Assembly (NCBI RefSeq): GCF_019059575.1
Contig: NW_024883057.1
Location: 1 to 64,000, forward strand
Reading direction: 5' to 3'
DNA length: 64,000 nucleotides
From: Amphibalanus amphitrite
Taxonomy: Eukaryota; Arthropoda; Thecostraca; Balanomorpha; Balanidae
Every line of letters starts with the position of its first letter. Position 1 is the first letter of the stretch. This document shows positions 44,831 through 64,000 of this stretch, piece after piece. The notes under the pieces are model-generated. The model made no database searches. It had not been told where the DNA came from and was given only the letters and a program-made list of their open reading frames with translations. The position numbers were made by a program, and so were the translations under genes.

Positions 44831-45800
44831 AAAGAAATGATGTAAAATCGAAATATATCTATTTATTTAAATCTTGTAATTTAACCTAGGTTCCCTCAGG
44901 TTCCTTCAATTTGAGGGATTTCCCTTTAAAATTTGATGACGTCATTACTTTTAAATAAAAAAAAATATTTACAGTTCAATCTTATTTTTCACAATATTTT
45001 ACAAAATTTGAAGTAAAATGTAAGCATATTTCAATTTTATAAATAAATATGAAGCAAGATGAGATATTTTACAAAACAGCTGCGCCAGAAACTTTATTGA
45101 CGTCATTATAATCAGAAATGAGCTATTTATTTTGATTTTAGTATCTGCCATTAGATCGTCTTTATTGCGCTATATCTGTATACTCATGTAAAACGAAGCT
45201 GCCATTTGCCATTCGATAATTAAGAATTTGGAGGCGAAGCAGGTTGAGATATGTTTTGACAATATTTTTTTCAGCTTTGTGGCGGAGTTATAAGCAACTC
45301 ACGAATCTCAGCATCCTTATCTTTGTAGCGGTGCTTGGAAGAATTTTGTGAAGTTCGGTGCTCCAAGTCCAAGGCCATTTCGGGCTGCAGAACTTGAACT
45401 CAAACTGATCGTCAAATTTGGTGTGCAGAACAAAAGGGACAACTCAAAGGTTTGTGCGATGCTTTCTGTTAGGGCTAGGCTACCAACTGGATTTAGGAAA
45501 GGTTAATTTCAATAAAGACTCGAGTCATTACTCATTCCCACAGGCCACAGCCCATTCTGCAATGCCAATGCATGGCCATTTATACGAGATCTCGTCATGA
45601 TTTTTCTCGCTTTATTTCTCTTCAGTGATTGCTTGTTCTAATGGTGCAGAATCCAGATTTGGCGGTAGATATTTACTTTTGGACTGACACACTTTTAACG
45701 GTAAATTTTACACATTCTTCTATTGTTAACATCCTAAATCCAGATAGGTATGCTAATAACATGTCATCAAAATGTTAAAGAAACATAACCAAGCCTTACC
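44831..45800. other. AT-rich intergenic sequence
   Basis: No coding sequence supported. TGACGTCA occurs at about 44,938 and 45,099. Confidence 0.5.
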
Positions 45801-46008
45801 GGTAGTCGTAAAGCAGGCGTCACACTTCTGTGTAGATAGCTCAAGGTAGTGTGACAGGCTGTGGCCTTGAGACTGGTGCTAGTGTCACCGCAATATACCA
45901 TGTCACGGACGTACTTCCAGCCATATACACGGAAATGTGATGCCTGCGCCCTGCTTTACGACTACCGCCTTACCTACCTAACCTGCCATACTTCAGTATG
46001 GCAGGTTA
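45801..46008. mobile_element. Small inverted-repeat element plus hairpin
   Basis: Arms GTAGTCGTAAAGCAGG (45,802-45,817) and CCTGCTTTACGACTAC (45,950-45,965) bound about 165 bp, MITE-like. Just outside, TAACCTGCCATACT and its complement (45,979-45,992 and 45,995-46,008) form a 14-bp hairpin with loop TC. Confidence 0.6.
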
Positions 46009-46280
46009 TACCGTTACTCACATTTTCTTTTTTAAATAAATTTAGTCCGAATGTCTGAATGGGCGGTTTTGAGGAATCAGAGTCAGCACTAAGCATAGCT
46101 TGTTATGCTGACCCTGACCCCACCACCCGATCACGCAATTCCAGTTGTATGGCAGAATTTTGTCCAAACGTTTAACGTGCCCTCATGACTGGACACAGTC
46201 CCCTCCGCTCACTCACGTTACCTGGCTTCTGCGCGGCCCCTGCCACAGACACGCACGCCATTACATGTAGGAGCTAAATG

Positions 46281-46366
46281 CGGCCGCCCGCACCGGGGCT
46301 TGAACCGGGCTGTCACTTCCGGCTAAGCGTCGAATTCCGGTGCTATAATCCACTCGGCCACGGAGA
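46281..46366 (-). other. tRNA-like sequence (tRNA-derived SINE head or pseudo-tRNA)
   Basis: On the minus strand, an A-box-like TGGCCGAGTGG (46,360-46,350) and a B-box-like GGTTCAAGCCC (46,306-46,296) sit at tRNA-like spacing, with serine-tRNA-type A-box wording. I could not fold a proper 7-nt anticodon loop, so a functional tRNA is unlikely. Confidence 0.45.
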
Positions 46367-46386
46367 GGACATGAATAGATTGCAAG

Positions 46387-46496
46387 CAATGGTAAGTCAA
46401 ATATTTTTAGGTGAGTGGTTGTGCATCAGCCTTCAGGCCTTCAGCCTGAAACCAGCTACACAACAATTTAACCTAAAAATATTTGACTTACCATTG
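46387..46496. repeat. Fold-back element with 26-bp perfect arms
   Basis: Left arm 46,387-46,412 (starting CAATGGTAAGTCAAAT) is the exact reverse complement of 46,471-46,496. The 58-bp loop carries a further hairpin TTCAGGC/GCCTGAA. It begins shortly after the tRNA-like sequence, so the two could be one element. Confidence 0.85.
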
Positions 46497-49425
46497 TCTG
46501 TAATCTCCCCTAAGGTGTCAGTATTGCCTTTGGTACTGCACTGCTTCGCCACGAGGAATTTTATGTTACTCTACATATTGCATTAGTGCTTTTAAATTTG
46601 TTTGTGCCATGAATAGATATCTCATATCAGATATGAAATCAGGTCAAAGGATATCATGTGATTTGCTTATTACTTGGGGACTGCACCAAAAGTAAATGGG
46701 TTACCAGTCCTAAAGTGAATAAATGGCTAAATATTTACCATTGAAACTGCTGGTGCACAGGCTAATTATTGAAACTTGTCCCCCAATCAGTTCAGAAGTT
46801 GAAGCTGTCCATGGAAAGAGGCCCCTTTCAAAGGGCCTGTGGCTTCCTTACTTTCACTTTTAAGGCTAATGCTAATCACAAATACATGCATTTGCCCCCC
46901 TCCCCCAAGGTTCAGGGTGGTATGGAACAGGAAAGGGATGGTGCAGCCCAACCCAGGTTTCCACACTGTTGGCAGCCATTGGCAAGTTGCACTGTTGTGG
47001 GGCACGGGCGGACGCGGTAGGGTGAGAGGAATGAGCATGGCTGATGGGAGGGATTCAGGATGTGGACTAACCCATTGTGCAGGGCCAATGGGATGGCTTG
47101 AACTTGAAGACCACAGCTCCACAGCTTCAAGCAGTCATATAATACACTGCAAATGATTTTCAAGCTGCAGTCAAATAATATACTGTATACGGTTTACCGA
47201 ACATGATGTACCGGACCGTTCGACGCAGCTATATAACAAGTTGCGTCGAAAAAAAATTGAGGTTTTTGCACTATGCAGCGTTGGTAAACAAGATGCGCTC
47301 AGTTCATGTAAAGGTTTGGTGTTGTCGCTCGGTGGTAGGGCGAGATGCGCATGGCTGATGATAGGCCTGGAGGAACGCTACTTGGCCGCGGCTCAAGTAG
47401 TCAAATCATGGTGCTGAAAATGCATGCGATGAGCCCACATTTTGCTATTTATATTTTTATTTTTGTAAGTGGGGTCTTACTTAACAGGTTTTCAAGCCAT
47501 TTAGCTAAATGGCTGTGTCGACACCATTGGAGTAACCATGGTATGTCGTACCTACCATAAAAGCCCTGGATGAATCGCTAGGGGCAGGCCGCAGGGACGG
47601 ATATGGTTGTTGTATTGGCGTGACATGCTTTTTGTTCGAATTCGGATCGGAATGCGCCGGTCTAGTTACTAAAGACCACGTGAGTGGTTGTCTTGAGATT
47701 AGAAGGCGGTGCAATGGCCCAACATATGGGGGGGCGCACCTTGTCCCGTTGTGATCGGCCGCTCAGCCGACAGGATAGCTGTGACGAGGCGCAGTGTAAA
47801 TATTTGATGTGGCTCGCTGCACGAGCGACCTTGCGGTGCCCTTGTGACTCGCCATGCGACAGGAAATACCCCACGCCTCGGCTCTCGTGCTCGGAAACTG
47901 GACAGAATCGGCCAGTGTCGTGATGCGTGACGGTGTCGATCGCAGTGAGCATCTTCAGCTCACCAGTGTCGAGATCCGTGTCGCGGGCGGCAATGGCTGG
48001 CTACTTCTCAGGAAGCCGGCGCTCATGGAACCACCGATACCCAATATCTCACCACCAGCTGGAAGAGTCAGTTGCCTGCATTGCATCACGACTCACGAGT
48101 AATAAAATCATGCACTTTTATAATATTATTGTTTGAGTTCGTAGGCAGCTTACACAACATTATGGTGCCCACATGCAGTATCAAAGTGGCAGCTAGTGCT
48201 GGCGTGCTTACGATAGAACCAAGCACGCACACATTAATTGGAACAAAAGAGTGACTTCATATGCCATTACACTCGTCTCTAGTGTAGTATCCAGACTCGT
48301 GATTTCCTGTTTCAGCCTTACAATGTGTAGTTTTCAGTCTGCGTGTGTGGTTGCTTCTCTCGCAGTGGAATATTTTTAATTTGTTTTATTCTCGTAAATG
48401 TCGTTCCCAGACGGATGCGTTCCCCCAGGTGCGTTATTTTCAGGCACGCGGTGCGCGGTTTTCAGGCTGGGCCATGCTGGAGGACATTTTCGTCAGCGTC
48501 CGCTCGCTCCCCTCGCAGTGGTCGGAGGCGTGGAGCTCCTGGTGGTGGGCGGCGCTCCGTTCCGCCGGCGCCAGCTGTAAGACCAGCTGCCAGCCGCTGC
48601 CGCACTTTTGTCGGCCTATTTTCGGCGCTGTCGCTGTTTTGGTGTTATGCGTTCACGAGCACGCCGAGGCTTCGTTATATTCAGCTTAAATATCAAGTTT
48701 TTGGATTATTAGATGCAAATATATTATTTCCCGCTTGTCTGTTTTTCAGTTTCAGAGGGTTGTTGGCATCCACTTGTCCACATGGACATTGTTGAGCGAT
48801 TTGTTCCTGATGCATGCATCTTATGCATGATCTGATTACGAGCTGTCAGCACGCAGAGCAGTTATCTACAAGCACAAAATATGCACGAGTGTTGCACGGA
48901 CTATGACAACATCCACAGCGTGCTGTCTTTATCTCATTTGGTCCCTGTGAAACCCTCCATTCCCATTCTCATCTAGCAACAGAGTGGTGTTTTGGCCGGT
49001 CGCCAGCCGTCGTGTTTAGCGCCCTTCTGCTGACTGGGCAATGGGCGCCGTTCAATGTCCGAGCACGCACCGGCTGAGCTCGGCTGCATTGCACTTGGTC
49101 GGCCGGCCCTCTGCCAACTCAGTCTCCGCCGCGACTGTCGGACGGAGGTCCGCAGTTCGTGTGCACCCCAAGGATGGTCCCTTATTGCTCACTTATTTTT
49201 ATTTTGAAAAAAAAAAACATGTTCAACGGCATAGCAGGATCAGTAATCGTCGATTGGTTCTCCCATGGTTTTGGTTATCTGCTGACAAGAGAAAGATGCA
49301 GCATGTGAAATAAAAATGTTTTCTAGGCATTGAGCGCTGGCAGATGTTTCGCTGTGCTGATTCTGCGCGGCCGTCGTCAATGTGTGTTCAATGTGTGTTA
49401 TATTTTCCCTCTGTGCTTTACGTTG
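46497..49425. other. Intergenic region upstream of LIMK
   Basis: No exon could be proven. GC/CpG-rich patches at about 48,400-48,670 and 49,000-49,170 are candidates for the LIMK promoter or a 5'UTR exon; the second contains TCAGTC at 49,119, an arthropod initiator-like motif. These are guesses. Since LIMK exon 1 begins at a splice acceptor, an upstream exon must exist. Confidence 0.4.
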
Positions 49426-49429
49426 TCTG

Positions 49430-49719
49430 GGCCCGCAGGCGGTATCCTGTGCCCCGTGTCCCTCCGTGTATGACCAGTGTCTGTGTCTCGGCCCGCAGGC
49501 GGTATGCTGTGCCGGTGTCTGTCTGCCCCGTGTCCCCCCGTGTCTGACGATTGCCCCGGCCCGCAGGCGGTCTGCTGTGCCGGTGTCTGTCTGCCCCGTG
49601 TCCCCCCGTGTCTGACCGTTGTTTCGGCCCGCAGGCGGCATGCTCTGCTCGGGCGCTGGGGCTGCTCTGTCTGTCCCGTGTCCCCCCGTATCTGACGATT
49701 GCCCCGGCCCGTAGGCGGC

Positions 49720-49740
<21 letters not shown>
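49430..49740 (+). repeat. Tandem copies of LIMK exon 1 acceptor
   Basis: Five copies of GGCCCGCAGGCGG, starting at 49,430, 49,490, 49,558, 49,626 and 49,706 (units 60, 68, 68 and 80 bp). Each reproduces the acceptor and the first bases of exon 1; the last is the presumed functional one (CCCGTAG|GCGGCATG). The fourth copy also carries the ATG. Confidence 0.85.
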
Positions 49741-63114
<13,374 letters not shown>

Positions 63115-64000
63115 GGGACCGACGGCGGGCCGGGGGACGGGAGGGGCGCCCGGTGGGACGGAGGGGACCCCTGGCGGTGGCCGAGCGTTGCTGACCACTG
63201 GAATGGAGAGGGCGCTGCCGTCTGCGGAGGGACCGGCCGCGGGGCCGAGTCTGCCTTACACAGGCGGTGGGCTCCTAGAGTTAGCTTTGTCCTGCCGATG
63301 TTGCAGGATCTGGTCACATCAGCTGCTGTTAGGACTCTTGCGACTAGGGGTGAGATGTAGTCTGGGCACTGCTGCTCTGGCCTTGCTGCGTTACACCCTC
63401 CTACTGATCTGTCACACCATTCTCTCAGTATATGGAATCTCATAATTCCTTTTAGAGGCTTAAACTTGGCATTGTGCCTTACTGAATCAGTAGCCTAGCT
63501 GAATCTATCTCACCAAGTTTCTCTGTTTTCTAATAGTCTAAGGCCTAAGCTAACCCTTTCAGCACATTCCTTATCACCATTTCCAGTTAGGATGTATTTA
63601 ACGTACCTTGCCGCTCAGTTTCGCTCCCAACGAGCTTTGCTGTTGTCACCGTCGTAAAGCTGTTGTGGCCTTTCATTCCCATCTGGAATAGCTGAGGGGC
63701 GACTACGTTGTCGCTGTCGGGCTCTACCCAGCCGTGGCGTTCCTCACTCCCCTCGGAATAGCGGTGAAGCTAGTGAGCTGCCCTGCTGCCGTTTGAGGCG
63801 TGCTCTCAGTGGCGCAGACCAAAGAGAGGTGCACAGAAATAGGCTGTTTCCTAGTTGAAACGCGGGGTAAGTTAAGCGGAAATGTCTGAGCTGATCGTGG
63901 AAGCTAAGTGAATGTTGAATCATTTGATGTCTTAGAACGATCATGCTTTGTCGCCGATTTTGTTTTGTTTCCGTTTGTTTTATTTTAAGGATTTTGGGAT
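63115..64000 (+). other. LIMK 3' UTR and downstream
   Basis: No further exon recognised. I found no AATAAA before the window end, so the polyadenylation site may lie outside. Confidence 0.5.

Noticed and set aside
46281-46366. Functional serine tRNA gene
   Set aside because: A- and B-box motifs are present but no standard anticodon stem-loop could be formed.
48343-48795. 150-codon plus-strand frame as a first LIMK coding exon
   Set aside because: CpG-rich and possibly promoter, but no donor in a fitting phase or recognisable N-terminus could be shown.

Overview
This is a stretch of animal nuclear genome. Genes have many small GC-rich exons with GT/AG introns, and the rest is dense with DNA transposons, a LINE, minisatellites and long poly-C or poly-G runs. 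Protein similarity and arthropod-type repeats suggest an arthropod, probably a crustacean such as a barnacle. That assignment is inference; no species-diagnostic sequence was seen.

Layout. (1) 1-11,290 is a transposon island: a 21-bp minisatellite broken by TTAA-target elements, then three 2.5-2.6 kb copies of a non-coding element with 29-bp terminal inverted repeats (TIRs). Two copies are direct and one is inverted. (2) 12,743-34,122 (+) is a complete nine-exon Keap1 orthologue (623 aa, BTB-BACK-six Kelch). Its 11.4 kb intron 4 carries an 8-bp-TSD hAT-like element with a nested element, and a LINE 3' fragment. (3) 37,062-39,412 (-) is the 3' part of a gene for an SR/ED/RD-rich protein whose end resembles C19orf44 (DUF4614). 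It is convergent with Keap1. (4) About 40,070-44,800 (-) is a structurally intact CR1/L2-like LINE with PHD-type ORF1 and endonuclease/RT ORF2. (5) 44,800-49,700 is intergenic, with a tRNA-like sequence and fold-back elements. (6) 49,720-63,114 (+) is a complete 13-exon LIM kinase (700 aa as modelled: LIM-LIM-PDZ-kinase).

Functions. Keap1 is the redox sensor and Cul3 adaptor for Nrf2/CncC. LIMK phosphorylates cofilin downstream of PAK/ROCK. No functional link between the neighbours is implied.

Most unusual observations. (a) In both host genes, short tandem duplications repeatedly span exon-intron junctions, giving arrays of decoy splice acceptors or donors, several followed at once by in-frame stops. 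(b) The LINE ORF1 and ORF2 lie in one frame separated only by UGA in the strong readthrough context UGA-CUA-G, with no ATG before the endonuclease core. (c) Two copies of the TIR element plus 336 bp between them share one outer 9-bp target duplication, as if they moved as a composite.
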